A stretch of 64,000 bases of DNA from Paenibacillus caseinilyticus. Lineage in GTDB: Bacteria > Bacillota > Bacilli > Paenibacillales > NBRC-103111. Shown here piece by piece: positions 8,399-16,826 of the stretch (position 1 is its first letter; the number at the start of each line of letters is the position of its first letter). The notes below the pieces were generated by a model. That model was not told where the DNA came from, did no database searches, and saw only the letters and a program-made list of their open reading frames with translations. The position numbers and the translations under genes were made by a program. Location of the stretch: positions 549,440-613,439 of the forward strand of contig NZ_JAQAGY010000002.1 of NCBI RefSeq assembly GCF_027533645.1, in the 5' to 3' direction.

Positions 8399-8785
8399 AT
8401 GAGCGTAAAAAAATTTCGGGTAATCGCTGACTTCACCGACAAGGAAACCGGCCAAGAGTACAAGCAGGGCGACGAAATCTACGCTGACGAGTTCAGAGAG
8501 CAGGAACTGAGAGCGGCCCTTGTGATCGGTCGGGAGATCGTGGTGCCTCCGGAACCTCCAGCGCAGCCGCCGCAGGAGCCACAGGAGCCGAAAGAAGCTG
8601 CAGCCAACGCCGACGCAGACGGGGACGACGACGCAGATGCCGACAAGGACGACGAGCTGGATCCGCGTCTGCAGCACGTCGGTGGCGGTTGGTACGATCT
8701 GCCTAACGGAGAGCGGGTCCGCGGCAAAGAGGCGGCAGCCAAGGCGCTGGCAGAGCTCGACGAGAAGGCGGGCGGTGAGGCTTAG
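8399..8785 (+). CDS. Small acidic head-associated protein, unknown
   Basis: A 128-residue protein. A short beta-rich head domain (FRVIADFTDKETGQEYKQGD) is followed by a Pro/Gln/Glu linker and a run of Asp/Ala pairs. It ends in a small C-terminal domain, GGGWYDLPNGERVRGKEAA, seen in many phage proteins placed right after the capsid gene. Candidate roles are head decoration or a head fibre; the sequence alone does not decide. Its stop overlaps the next start by one base. Confidence 0.6.
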   Translation: MSVKKFRVIADFTDKETGQEYKQGDEIYADEFREQELRAALVIGREIVVPPEPPAQPPQEPQEPKEAAANADADGDDDADADKDDELDPRLQHVGGGWYDLPNGERVRGKEAAAKALAELDEKAGGEA

Positions 8786-9339
8786 TGCTTGCTACCCTCG
8801 CTAAAATAAAGCCTATGCTTGAAATCTCAGAGGAGGATTCGTCCCAGGATCAACTGCTCGAAGCGTTACTGGTGGCATCCTCTACCGCCATAGAGAATTA
8901 CTGCCGGCGGTCCTTTGGATATCAAGAGCACAAAGATGTAGTGGTAGATGGAGTGAGGGGAAAATCCTTGCTCCTCCCTAACTACCCGGTTCACTCCGTG
9001 AGTGCCGTAAGCTTTGAGGATGGGATGCGGGAAGACTTCGAGCTCGATGCAGAGAAGGGTATCCTGTTCCGGCGTGCAGGGTGGCCATGTGGCGAGAGGG
9101 CGATCACAGTGAGCTACACGGCAGGATATGTATTGCCAGGAGACGCCACAGCGGAGCGGCCGCAGACTTTACCGCGGGTTCTGGAGATAGCGTGCATGCT
9201 ACTCACCCAAACACTTATGCGGGATCCAGGTGCAAGCTCGGAGCGGGTGGGGGACATATCGGTATCCTATTCCGCTGACGAGAGAGGGCTTCCCTACACG
9301 GTGAGGGCGCTGATCGATCCCTATAAGAGGTTCGCATGA
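8785..9339 (+). CDS. Head-tail connector (HK97 gp6-like)
   Basis: 184 residues. The N-terminal helical part, SQDQLLEALLVASSTAIENYC, is the hallmark of gp6/gp15-like adaptor proteins that bind below the portal. A middle DVVVDGVRGKSLLLPNYPV strand and a C-terminal helical tail follow. It starts with GTG 8785 after GGCGGTGAGG, overlapping the upstream stop. It should form the first ring of the neck. Confidence 0.85.
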   Translation: MLATLAKIKPMLEISEEDSSQDQLLEALLVASSTAIENYCRRSFGYQEHKDVVVDGVRGKSLLLPNYPVHSVSAVSFEDGMREDFELDAEKGILFRRAGWPCGERAITVSYTAGYVLPGDATAERPQTLPRVLEIACMLLTQTLMRDPGASSERVGDISVSYSADERGLPYTVRALIDPYKRFA

Positions 9340-9815
9340 CAAAAACAAGACGTACCTCGAGGAGGAGAGCCAATGTAACCGTGACAGAGGAGTCCAAGCT
9401 GCCTGACATGCTGAGAAAGCTTGAGGAGCTGGCTGCCAAAGAGGTCCATGTGGGCGCGGCCGGGGATGCTGAGCTGGCCATGATCGCCGGCATCCATGAA
9501 TACGGGTCAATCAAGGCAGGTATCCCGGCTCGCAGCTTCATCGGATCGGGGCGTAAAAAGGCATCGGCTGCCGTCTCCAAGCTGGTCAGAACCAAGCTGC
9601 AGGACTTGGCAGAAGGCAGTCTGGATGCCGAGTCGTTCCTCAAACAAATCGGCGACTTGGCGCAGCAGAGTGTACTGAAGAATTTTGATCGAATCCGGAC
9701 GCCTCCCCTTTCCCCGATCTATGCGAGACGGAAGGGCTCACGCAAGATCCTTGTACAGGAGCAGGAGCTGAGGGATTCGATCACCTATCTGATTACGGGG
9801 AGGAAGCGCCGGTGA
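9336..9815 (+). CDS. Neck/tail completion protein (HK97 gp10 / Mu gpG-like)
   Basis: A 159-residue protein with a basic N-terminus and the signature IAGIHEYGSIKAGIPARSF, then LQDLAEGSLDAESFLKQIGD and a final ELRDSITYLI strand. These are typical of phage virion morphogenesis proteins of the HK97 gp10 and Mu gpG groups, which cap the neck or tail. It overlaps both neighbours by four bases, so the connector genes form a coupled cluster. Confidence 0.75.
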   Translation: MTKTRRTSRRRANVTVTEESKLPDMLRKLEELAAKEVHVGAAGDAELAMIAGIHEYGSIKAGIPARSFIGSGRKKASAAVSKLVRTKLQDLAEGSLDAESFLKQIGDLAQQSVLKNFDRIRTPPLSPIYARRKGSRKILVQEQELRDSITYLITGRKRR

Positions 9816-10159
9816 GAATGTTTCGATTCGCCCGGCTGATCAGGAAGTACTCCACGTCATACATCCGGGTGCGTACCGGCGCGGGAGATTACGACGAAGA
9901 TGGGGTGTTTCAACCTGCGGCCGCGGCTCCTGAAACCCTTTTAGGCGTAATCCAGCCCGTCGGTATGAAGCTGATGGAGCTTGAGGGCGGCCGATACACT
10001 TCGGATGATCGGATTCTTTACGCCACGACTGAGCACCAGACGGGTGACGTTATCGAGTATCTGGGCACCCGGTATAAGGTGGAGTCGGTTGAGGCCCGTG
10101 AGTATTCTGATGTGGGAAAATACATGCTGAAACGGGTGAGCTCCCATGATCTCCTTTGA
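9812..10159 (+). CDS. Head closure protein
   Basis: About 115 residues and mostly beta: VIQPVGMKLMELEGGRYTSDDRI resembles the barrel of SPP1 gp16-like head-closure proteins, which lock DNA inside the capsid before tail joining. The start is GTG 9812, overlapping the previous stop; ATG 9818 is an equally good alternative. Assignment rests on size, beta content and position between adaptor and tail terminator. Confidence 0.62.
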   Translation: MRMFRFARLIRKYSTSYIRVRTGAGDYDEDGVFQPAAAAPETLLGVIQPVGMKLMELEGGRYTSDDRILYATTEHQTGDVIEYLGTRYKVESVEAREYSDVGKYMLKRVSSHDLL

Positions 10160-10634
10160 ATCCATCCGATCCGCCATCGTGCGGGGGCTGGCAGCCTATC
10201 TAGGGAATAAGGTCATTGAGATGAATAGCTCCGGCCAAGCTCCGGCCTATCCATTCATGACTTATGACTTTCTGGAGGACGACAGTCCCGGCGGCTTACC
10301 GATTATCCAGAGCCAAAATGGAGCCGTTACCCTGACTGAGACGGTCGAATTCACCATGTCCTTTCACTCCTACTCAGAAAGCACCTTGGAGGGTAAGGTA
10401 TTAGCTCTTAAGGCGCGGGATTGGTTCCTGGGTGAGGGTCATCTGGAGCTTAAGTACAAGGTGGACGTGATCGTCGCCGAGATCGGGAAGGTGGAGAATC
10501 GAGACGTCCTTGTAGGCGAGGAATGGGAGCGCCGACACGGATTCGAGGTGACCTTCCGGACAACAAATAGAGTGCAGTACACCGTGGAAACCATCGAGAC
10601 TGCAAATATAAAAGGAGTTGATCCGCTTGGCTAA
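10146..10634 (+). CDS. Neck/tail terminator protein
   Basis: 162 residues beginning MISFESIRSAIVRGLAAYLG, with PAYPFMTYDFLEDD and a beta-rich body ending in a WERRHGFEVTFRTTNR strand. This pattern is typical of phage neck terminator proteins encoded just before the sheath in contractile-tail phages. It would form the ring that stops tail polymerisation. It overlaps the preceding gene by 14 bases and the sheath gene by 8. Confidence 0.75.
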   Translation: MISFESIRSAIVRGLAAYLGNKVIEMNSSGQAPAYPFMTYDFLEDDSPGGLPIIQSQNGAVTLTETVEFTMSFHSYSESTLEGKVLALKARDWFLGEGHLELKYKVDVIVAEIGKVENRDVLVGEEWERRHGFEVTFRTTNRVQYTVETIETANIKGVDPLG

Positions 10635-11637
10635 CAAGAATGACGTAACGGTCATTATCGAGATCCAACGACCGACACCCAAGCTGGGCTTCGGTAAGCC
10701 CCTGATTCTGGGGTCGAGCGCGGCGGGACACGCATACAAAACGTATCTGGACCTGCCGGCGGTGTTGGTCGATTATGCAGCCAGCACAGAGGAATACAAG
10801 GCAGCCTTCGCGCTGTTCAACCAAGGCGATGATTCCCCGCGGGAGATTGCGATCGCGGCCAGGCGCACCGGGGGAACGCCGGAGACATTGGAGGATATTC
10901 TGCCGGGACTCTTTACTAAGGACTGGTACTTCCTTGTGACGACCTCCACGAATGTGGATGATATCACAACGATCGGTGAGGCAGTCGAGCAGGACGATAC
11001 CAGGCAGTTCTTCTTCCGTACGAGCAGCAAAACGGACCTCGCCGCTGTATTTGCGGAGGGTTTCACTCGGACGACTGGGTTTTACCATACGGACGTTTCG
11101 AATTACCCTGAGGCGGCGTGGATTGGGCGTACAGGATCCGCTGACGTCGGCAGCGTAACGTGGAAGGCGAAGACCCTTACGGGTATCCAGCCGCTGGATA
11201 TCGACGCCACAGAGCTGGCTGCGATCCATGCGCTTGGCGCTAACACTTACGTTACCAAGGCCGGCGACAATGTCACCAGCGAGGGCAAGACGACGAACGG
11301 TGAGTATATCGACGTCATTCACTCGAAGGATTATGTGGATTTTAACATTGAGTATGCGGTCCAAAAGCTGATCAACTCGACGGACAAGATTCCTTATGAT
11401 GATACCGGCATTGCCCAGATCGAGAGCGTTGTGCTGACGGTCTTGCAACGTGCATTCAACCAGGGGATGATTGCACGGGACGCGGACGGAATCGGTCTCT
11501 ATGGCACCGACTTCAAGTCGCGCGCGGAGGTTGATCCGGCAGACCGTGCTGACCGGATTTACAATGACGGCGAATTCTGGTTTGAGCTCGCCGGTGCGAT
11601 CCACGAGGCCCGGATCCGCGGGTATATCAGACTCTAA
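10627..11637 (+). CDS. Tail sheath protein (DUF3383-like)
   Basis: 336 residues; the contractile sheath subunit, which makes this a myovirus-type prophage. Recognisable segments are DYAASTEEYKAAFALFNQ, NYPEAAWIGR and the conserved C-terminal VLTVLQRAFNQGMI...FELAGAIHEARIRGYI. It is short for a sheath, consistent with the compact DUF3383 group. The start is taken as TTG 10627, 8-9 bases after AAAGGAG; an in-frame TTG at 10618 is too close to that site. Confidence 0.88.
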   Translation: MANKNDVTVIIEIQRPTPKLGFGKPLILGSSAAGHAYKTYLDLPAVLVDYAASTEEYKAAFALFNQGDDSPREIAIAARRTGGTPETLEDILPGLFTKDWYFLVTTSTNVDDITTIGEAVEQDDTRQFFFRTSSKTDLAAVFAEGFTRTTGFYHTDVSNYPEAAWIGRTGSADVGSVTWKAKTLTGIQPLDIDATELAAIHALGANTYVTKAGDNVTSEGKTTNGEYIDVIHSKDYVDFNIEYAVQKLINSTDKIPYDDTGIAQIESVVLTVLQRAFNQGMIARDADGIGLYGTDFKSRAEVDPADRADRIYNDGEFWFELAGAIHEARIRGYIRL

Positions 11638-11653
11638 AGGAGGTATCGACCAG

Positions 11654-12049
11654 ATGGCAGAGGCTAGAACGTATGACGCCAGAAGCGTAAGTGTAATTGT
11701 AGCAGGCCAGTACCTGACCGGCTTTGGCGAGGATATGGTCGAGGTAGAGAAAAGCGAAGACGGCTACGAGGTCCGGGTAGGCGCGCAGGGGGATCCGATT
11801 CGGGCGCGTGTGAACGATGAAACTGGCGAGATCAGGGTCACTTTGCTGCCGACAAGTCCCCAGGTACCCTTTCTGGATCGCTTGGCGAATAGCGGGCAGC
11901 TTGTATCGATTACCGTCATCTCCAGAGACCCCCAGGAACGGTCATCGGCTACTCAGGCTTACGTTACAAAGCCTGCAACCCGGACGTACGGCAAGAGTGC
12001 AGAGGATCGTGAGTATGTATTCCAATGCCTTGACCTGAAAATGACCTAA
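11654..12049 (+). CDS. Tail tube protein (DUF3277-like)
   Basis: 131 residues, starting MAEARTYDARSVSVIVAG behind AAAGGAGG. The conserved pattern of a tube subunit is present: EKSEDGYEVRVGAQGDPIRA, then a loop and LVSITVISRDPQ. It follows the sheath, as expected, and forms the inner rigid tube through which DNA passes. Confidence 0.85.
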   Translation: MAEARTYDARSVSVIVAGQYLTGFGEDMVEVEKSEDGYEVRVGAQGDPIRARVNDETGEIRVTLLPTSPQVPFLDRLANSGQLVSITVISRDPQERSSATQAYVTKPATRTYGKSAEDREYVFQCLDLKMT

Positions 12050-12078
12050 AAAATTTCGGTAGGGAGCGATAAATAAAC

Positions 12079-12378
12079 ATGGAAAAAAAGCAGAAACACT
12101 TCACTTCGAAAGTCACAGGAAAGCAGTATATCTTCCAGTTCCCAGGGATCCGTGCAGTGCAGCAGATCCGTGACCGCGTAAAGAATCGGTTCGGGGTTGC
12201 CTCCGACGAGAAGTCGGCCGACGAAGTCCTTAAGTATGTTGTGGTGGACCCGAAAATGAGAATCGAGGATTTCGGTGATGACATTGCCGAGTTCAATGAG
12301 GTCGTGGGGGCTGCCATCAACTTCATGAATGGAGCTGACGACGAGGATGACGATCAGCAAGCAGGAAGCGAGGTCTAG
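12079..12378 (+). CDS. Tail assembly chaperone, first part
   Basis: A 99-residue acidic, mainly helical protein lying between tube and tape measure genes, where all long-tailed phages encode a tape measure chaperone. HFTSKVTGKQYIFQFPG opens it and the last 20 residues are Asp/Glu-rich. The stop at 12376-12378 lies inside the second chaperone frame. The arrangement predicts a fusion product made by ribosomal frameshifting, as for lambda G/GT. Confidence 0.8.
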   Translation: MEKKQKHFTSKVTGKQYIFQFPGIRAVQQIRDRVKNRFGVASDEKSADEVLKYVVVDPKMRIEDFGDDIAEFNEVVGAAINFMNGADDEDDDQQAGSEV

Positions 12379-12562
12379 GGCGGAGCGAAATTGGTCAACT
12401 TGGCGGCTTTTGCTCTCGGACATGAATATCTCATACAGCGATCTGAATTCGATGGATTGGGAGGACGTGGCCGAAGCTAATGCAGCTCTTGACATACATC
12501 TGGAGCAGCAGACGAAGGCCGCCAAGCCCAAAGGGAAGCCTCCAACCGGCAGAAGGAGGTAG
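12329..12562 (+). CDS. Tail assembly chaperone, second part (probable frameshift partner)
   Basis: The frame overlaps the end of the first chaperone and continues with NWSTWRLLLSDMNISYSDL and a Lys-rich tail. This is typical of the T extension that contacts the tape measure protein. The ATG at 12329 has no convincing ribosome site, which favours expression by frameshifting. Relative to the first part, the frame requires a +1 or -2 shift rather than the usual -1. Independent initiation at ATG 12329 or 12347 is possible but poorly supported. Confidence 0.65.
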   Translation: MELTTRMTISKQEARSRAERNWSTWRLLLSDMNISYSDLNSMDWEDVAEANAALDIHLEQQTKAAKPKGKPPTGRRR

Positions 12563-12565
12563 GCT

Positions 12566-14509
12566 ATGGGTGTTATAGGGAACCTGATGTTTGCCATCGG
12601 GTTCAAGCTCCAGAGCAAGGCAGTCCAGAAGGCGCAAAAGGATCTTGGCGGGCTCATTGATAACGCTGGGAAAGCAGACAACGCGATAGCCGGTCTCGGT
12701 GCGTCACTCACAGCTCTGGCCGCGGGGGGCGGGGCGGCGGTAGCGGCTCTCTCCCTCGCGGCCGTGGGCGCTAGTGCTGTCCAGGCTGCAGAGGAGTACG
12801 AAAGGGCGATGGAGCGGATCCAAGGCGCTACGGGCGCCACAGGGGCCCAGATGCAGGAGACGCGCGGAGTAGCAGAGAGCTTGTACTCCCAGAACTTCGG
12901 CGAGAATTGGTCCGATCTGGGGAGCGCTATTTCCGTCACGGCTCAAATCACAAAGCAGCAAGGCAAGGAGCTTGAGAATACCACCAGGAACGCGCTGCTG
13001 ATGCGAGACGCTTTTGGCTTTGAGGTCAGAGACGCTGTGAGGTCCGCAGATGGGGTCATGGAGAACTTCGGGGTGACGTCCGACCAGGCTTTCAACCTGC
13101 TCGCCCAGGGCGCGCAAAAGGGCTTAGACGCAAACGGCAATCTCCTGGATACAGCGAATGAATATTCCGTGTTCTTTGACTCTTTAGGTATGTCTGCGAA
13201 TCAGATGTTTGATATCTTCAGTGCCGGAGCAGAAGCTGGCGCGTGGGATCTCGATAAGGTAGGCGATGCCGTCAAAGAGTTCAATATCCGATCGAAAGAC
13301 GGCTCCAAGGATTCCATCATGGCTTACAAAATGCTAGGTCTGAATGCCAACGAGATGATGCAGACTTTCGCCCGAGGTGGGCCAGAAGCCCAGAAGTCAT
13401 TCACCCAGATCATGCGGATGATCTCCGATATCGAGGATCCGGTCCAAAGAAACACGGTCGGGGTAGCTCTCATGGGGACCCAATTCGAGGATCTGGAAGT
13501 AGGCGTCGTGGCGGCCATGGGTACCGCGCAGAGTCAGTTTGACATGACAAAGGATACGATGGAGGAGCTCAACCAAATCAAGCTCAACAGCCTATCCGAT
13601 GCCACCATGAGCTTTGGCCGTCAGATCGAAACTGGAATCCTCATACCTATCGGCCAGATGCTGATCCCTGCAGTAATGTTACTCTCGGACGCGCTGGGTT
13701 TTGTCATAGACAACTTTGAGATCATCGGCCCTGGTTTGGCGGGATTCGCTCTTGTAATCGGCGTGGCGGTTGCACCTGCATTATGGGGGCTTGCTGTGGC
13801 AGGCTGGGCGGCAGCTGCACCGTTTTTGCCATTCATCGGCCTCGCTTTTGCCGTGGGTGCAGCAGTGGCGGGTGTGGCTTGGGCTTTCCAGAACTGGGGT
13901 GCGATTACCGAGTGGCTTGGCGAGGTTTGGAGCGGCTTCGGCCCGAAAATCGCCTCGGTATGGGGTAATGTTGAAAGCTTCTTACGGAATATCAATTTGT
14001 TCTCCATAGGTGCAGACATCCTCGAAGGGCTTATCAAAGGTATTGTCTCGAAGGGGCCAGCTCTATGGGGTGCAGTCACTGATCTTGCCGCGAGCATCAA
14101 AGAGAACGTCATGGAGGCCCTGGATATCCATTCGCCCTCCAGGGATATGATGGAGATCGGCGTCAACACAGGCGAGGGCTTTGCATTAGGGATATCAGGC
14201 ACCGCTGATCAAGTCATCGAAGCTTCTGATGAGCTGGCGGGGAGTGCCATTGAAGGCCCGATCGAGCACGAGCTCAGACCGGCAAGCTTGCCTCGCGCCG
14301 CGTATCCCGAGCCGGTGGCAAGCGGTCGACAGGGCGGTACCTCGCGAGTGGACGTCCATGTCAAGTTTGAGCTGACGGGTAACGCCGTCAATACGCCGGC
14401 GGGGCAGTCTATCCTTGATCAAATCGATCAACGCCTACTCGACGTTATCGAGAGCGCGGTACGCCGGCTGGGCCTGCAGGGGGAGGTGGTCTCCTATGGC
14501 GATACTTAA
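12566..14509 (+). CDS. Tail tape measure protein
   Basis: 647 residues. An alanine/glycine-rich N-terminus is followed by a long helical region, two hydrophobic segments around residues 395-435 and a C-terminal DIHSPSRDMMEIGVNTGEGF motif seen in many tape measures. At about 1.5 angstrom per residue it would set a tail near 100 nm. ATG 12566 is preceded by AGAAGGAGG. Its assembly depends on the chaperones encoded immediately upstream. Confidence 0.92.
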   Translation: MGVIGNLMFAIGFKLQSKAVQKAQKDLGGLIDNAGKADNAIAGLGASLTALAAGGGAAVAALSLAAVGASAVQAAEEYERAMERIQGATGATGAQMQETRGVAESLYSQNFGENWSDLGSAISVTAQITKQQGKELENTTRNALLMRDAFGFEVRDAVRSADGVMENFGVTSDQAFNLLAQGAQKGLDANGNLLDTANEYSVFFDSLGMSANQMFDIFSAGAEAGAWDLDKVGDAVKEFNIRSKDGSKDSIMAYKMLGLNANEMMQTFARGGPEAQKSFTQIMRMISDIEDPVQRNTVGVALMGTQFEDLEVGVVAAMGTAQSQFDMTKDTMEELNQIKLNSLSDATMSFGRQIETGILIPIGQMLIPAVMLLSDALGFVIDNFEIIGPGLAGFALVIGVAVAPALWGLAVAGWAAAAPFLPFIGLAFAVGAAVAGVAWAFQNWGAITEWLGEVWSGFGPKIASVWGNVESFLRNINLFSIGADILEGLIKGIVSKGPALWGAVTDLAASIKENVMEALDIHSPSRDMMEIGVNTGEGFALGISGTADQVIEASDELAGSAIEGPIEHELRPASLPRAAYPEPVASGRQGGTSRVDVHVKFELTGNAVNTPAGQSILDQIDQRLLDVIESAVRRLGLQGEVVSYGDT

Positions 14510-14987
14510 CGGAATGTATCTCATGGTCGAAGATGAGGAGCCGGATTACGATATCGACGTCACGGAGCAGCCGGTCGAGGACAACGTCAACCTGGTGGAC
14601 CACGTACAACGGAAGCCGGTCCGGATGCCGATCAGCGGTCTTATCGTCGGCGAGGACGCGGCCCAGATCCGTGAGAATCTCAAGAGCCTGCAGAATAACG
14701 CCTCAATCGTGGAGTACGATGGCCGCAATTACTTTGTCGGCCTGATCAAGGGGCTGCGGACTAGGCATACGAACAAGGTGGCCAATGGGTTTGAGTTCTC
14801 CTTCACCTTGGTAGAGGTCCGGATCGCAGAAGCATCCTACGCGGAGAGCCTACCGGCTCCGATCAGGGCACAGGCAGCTCCGGTCATCAGCTCCGGCCGC
14901 AAGCAGACGAAGAGCAAAACAGCCAAGAAGACGGAAGAGGTCCAAAAGGTGAAATTCAAGGCGGGCAGCCCGTGGGCGGAGGGATAG
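14496..14987 (+). CDS. Dit-like baseplate/hub protein
   Basis: 163 residues with start ATG 14496, 11 bases downstream of GGGGGAGG; upstream in-frame codons lie inside the tape measure gene. The body has the split-barrel look of Dit N-terminal domains: PVRMPISGLIVGEDAAQI, SIVEYDGRNYFVGLIKG and NGFEFSFTLVEVRIA. The last 40 residues are Lys/Thr-rich. It likely joins tube tip to baseplate hub. A Mu gp43-like role is an alternative description of the same position. Confidence 0.65.
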   Translation: MAILNGMYLMVEDEEPDYDIDVTEQPVEDNVNLVDHVQRKPVRMPISGLIVGEDAAQIRENLKSLQNNASIVEYDGRNYFVGLIKGLRTRHTNKVANGFEFSFTLVEVRIAEASYAESLPAPIRAQAAPVISSGRKQTKSKTAKKTEEVQKVKFKAGSPWAEG

Positions 14988-14988
14988 G

Positions 14989-15309
14989 ATGGAATACATC
15001 GACATTGACAAGACAGTGATCCCCTACCGATTTGAGATCTCCCTGGCGGACGTATTCTACACCTTCGAAGTGCATTATAACGCTGAGCATGATTTTTTTA
15101 CGGTGGATCTCGAGCGGGACGGAGAGGTGCTGGTTTACGGCGAGAAGCTTGTTTACGGGGTACCGCTGTTCCGCGCGATCCGAGATCGGAGGTTTCCTGC
15201 CTGGGAGATCGTACCGCTGGATGAGTCGGGAAATCAAACAGAAGTAACATGGGAGACGCTTGGTGAGAGCGTCTTTTTATTTGTCGGGGAGGCGGAGACG
15301 GATGCCTAA
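14989..15309 (+). CDS. Baseplate plug protein (Pam3 gp18-like)
   Basis: A 106-residue beta-rich protein with FEISLADVFYTFEVHYNAEH and VLVYGEKLVYGVPLF...FPAWEIVPLD. This pattern is typical of the plug proteins that seal the tube end in simple contractile tails such as cyanophage Pam3. It begins at ATG 14989, one base after the previous stop, and overlaps the hub gene by 8 bases. Confidence 0.75.
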   Translation: MEYIDIDKTVIPYRFEISLADVFYTFEVHYNAEHDFFTVDLERDGEVLVYGEKLVYGVPLFRAIRDRRFPAWEIVPLDESGNQTEVTWETLGESVFLFVGEAETDA

Positions 15310-16093
15310 TTTCGGGCGTGTGGTGGAGGTCATGGTCGAGAACATGCTCTTCACGCTGGACAAATACACAATGGAGGGCACCATCCCCTTCGACAATGAC
15401 CCACTGCCGAACGAGAGTGAGATCCGCATCTGGAACCTGTCGCCGGAGACCATCGAGCGGATCAAGCGCGGCAGCGTGCTGATGATCAATGCCGGGTATT
15501 GGGGAGACGTTGGTCTGATCCTTCATGGATTCGTGGCCAAGACCCTCACGCGTCGGGAGGGGGTGGACAAGATCACCACGATCTATGTCCTGGACTCCGA
15601 GGATCTTTCCAGCCGGAAGGTGGCGGACGTGGCCTACACGGAGGGCACCCTGGCTTCCTATATCCTGAGGGAAATGGCCGCGCAGCTGGGGCTCCCAATC
15701 GCTCAGTTTGAACTCAACCAGGACTATCGGTATGAGGATGGGTACACGGCGAGCGGAGAGGTTACGGATATCATCAGCGACGTGGCTGCAGATTGCGGCA
15801 CCTCGGCCTACGTCAATAAAGGCAAGCTGTATATCCGAAACCTCCGGCGGGGAGCGGACGATCTTTTCACGCTCTCCCCGGGTACTGGCCTGATCGGATC
15901 GCCTGACCCGTTTGAGGAGGACGGCTTCAAGGGATACACCGTCCGGTCGCAGCTACAGTATCGGATAACAACGGCCTCGGTAATTGAACTCAAAAGCAGA
16001 GTCTTCGAAGGCCGGGTACACGTCCGAAGCGGCAGCCATAAATTCAGCAATACCGGTGATTTTTCAACGGAAGTGGAGGCGATTCTGCCGTGA
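15302..16093 (+). CDS. Baseplate hub protein (gp27/gp44-like)
   Basis: 263 residues from ATG 15302, behind GGGGAGGCGGAG. Features are EIRIWNLSPETIERIKRG, a barrel domain with INAGYWGDVGLILHGFVAK, and the LREMAAQLGLPIAQF helix used by hub proteins of Mu and T4 type. It should form the trimeric hub beneath the tube and carry the spike encoded by the next gene, which it overlaps by 4 bases. Confidence 0.8.
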   Translation: MPNFGRVVEVMVENMLFTLDKYTMEGTIPFDNDPLPNESEIRIWNLSPETIERIKRGSVLMINAGYWGDVGLILHGFVAKTLTRREGVDKITTIYVLDSEDLSSRKVADVAYTEGTLASYILREMAAQLGLPIAQFELNQDYRYEDGYTASGEVTDIISDVAADCGTSAYVNKGKLYIRNLRRGADDLFTLSPGTGLIGSPDPFEEDGFKGYTVRSQLQYRITTASVIELKSRVFEGRVHVRSGSHKFSNTGDFSTEVEAILP

Positions 16094-16479
16094 ATAAGGA
16101 TGCGGGCGCCGGGTTGGCAAAGCTCGCCGCGGCTTCGGCCAAAAAGGCTGCTGCAGGTTTATACGTAAGCTTTCCCTGCAGGGTGATCTCCTTCGACGAG
16201 GCAACCTGCATGGCTACGGTACAGCCCTTGCTCCGGATCACGGAGGAGGACCCGGCACCGATCCAAAACGTTCCGGCGCTTGGGCACAAGTACCGGACTG
16301 AAGGAGGCACCGTACAGGTGTATCGGCCGGTACTGCAGCCTGGGGACATGGTTCTTGTGGTGTGCGCGGACCGGGAGATCAAGAATACCCTGAGCGGTGT
16401 GACGGCGAGCCCCGATACGGATCGAAAGCACAGCAAGAATGATGCAGTTATCGTGGGGGTGTTTTCATGCAGTCTTTAA
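16090..16479 (+). CDS. Baseplate spike, Gp138-type OB-fold protein
   Basis: 129 residues starting with GTG 16090. The N-terminal Ala/Lys-rich helix is followed by an OB-fold, CRVISFDEATCMATVQPLL and VYRPVLQPGDMVLVVCADRE, matching the Gp138 N-terminal family found in membrane-piercing spikes. The C-terminus is short, so the tip may be this domain alone. It lies between hub and gp25-like genes, as expected. Confidence 0.78.
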   Translation: MNKDAGAGLAKLAAASAKKAAAGLYVSFPCRVISFDEATCMATVQPLLRITEEDPAPIQNVPALGHKYRTEGGTVQVYRPVLQPGDMVLVVCADREIKNTLSGVTASPDTDRKHSKNDAVIVGVFSCSL

Positions 16480-16826
16480 AACTGGTGAATGGTGACCTGG
16501 TCATCGAGGACGGGGAGCTGCTCATGGTGGAGGGGCCGGAGGAGATCGCGCAGTGCGTGAGCATATCCCTCGGCACCAATAAAGACGAGTGGTTCCTTAA
16601 TCCGAACATGGGTATTGATGTTGAAAAATTCGTGGGGAAGAGCCTGAGCATGGAGGCACGGCTGGAACAGATCCGGCAGGGGTTACGGCAAGAGCCGCGG
16701 ATCAAGACCATCGATAGCCTGGAGATCCAGGACGACCCTGCAGGGAGGACGTCGGTGGTCCGCTTTGAAGCCACCGCGGAGGATGGAACAATAATCTCCG
16801 AGGAGGTGGCCCTTAATGTTGGATGA
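16467..16826 (+). CDS. Sheath initiator, gp25/DUF2634-like
   Basis: 119 residues with SLKLVNGDLVIEDGELLMVEG, SLGTNKDEWFLNPNMGID, and a helix plus beta-hairpin C-terminus. These match the DUF2634/XkdS group of gp25-like wedge proteins that nucleate the sheath. The EWFLNP segment is the conserved EPR-like core. It overlaps the spike and the baseplate J genes, so the wedge cluster is tightly coupled. Confidence 0.85.
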   Translation: MQSLKLVNGDLVIEDGELLMVEGPEEIAQCVSISLGTNKDEWFLNPNMGIDVEKFVGKSLSMEARLEQIRQGLRQEPRIKTIDSLEIQDDPAGRTSVVRFEATAEDGTIISEEVALNVG

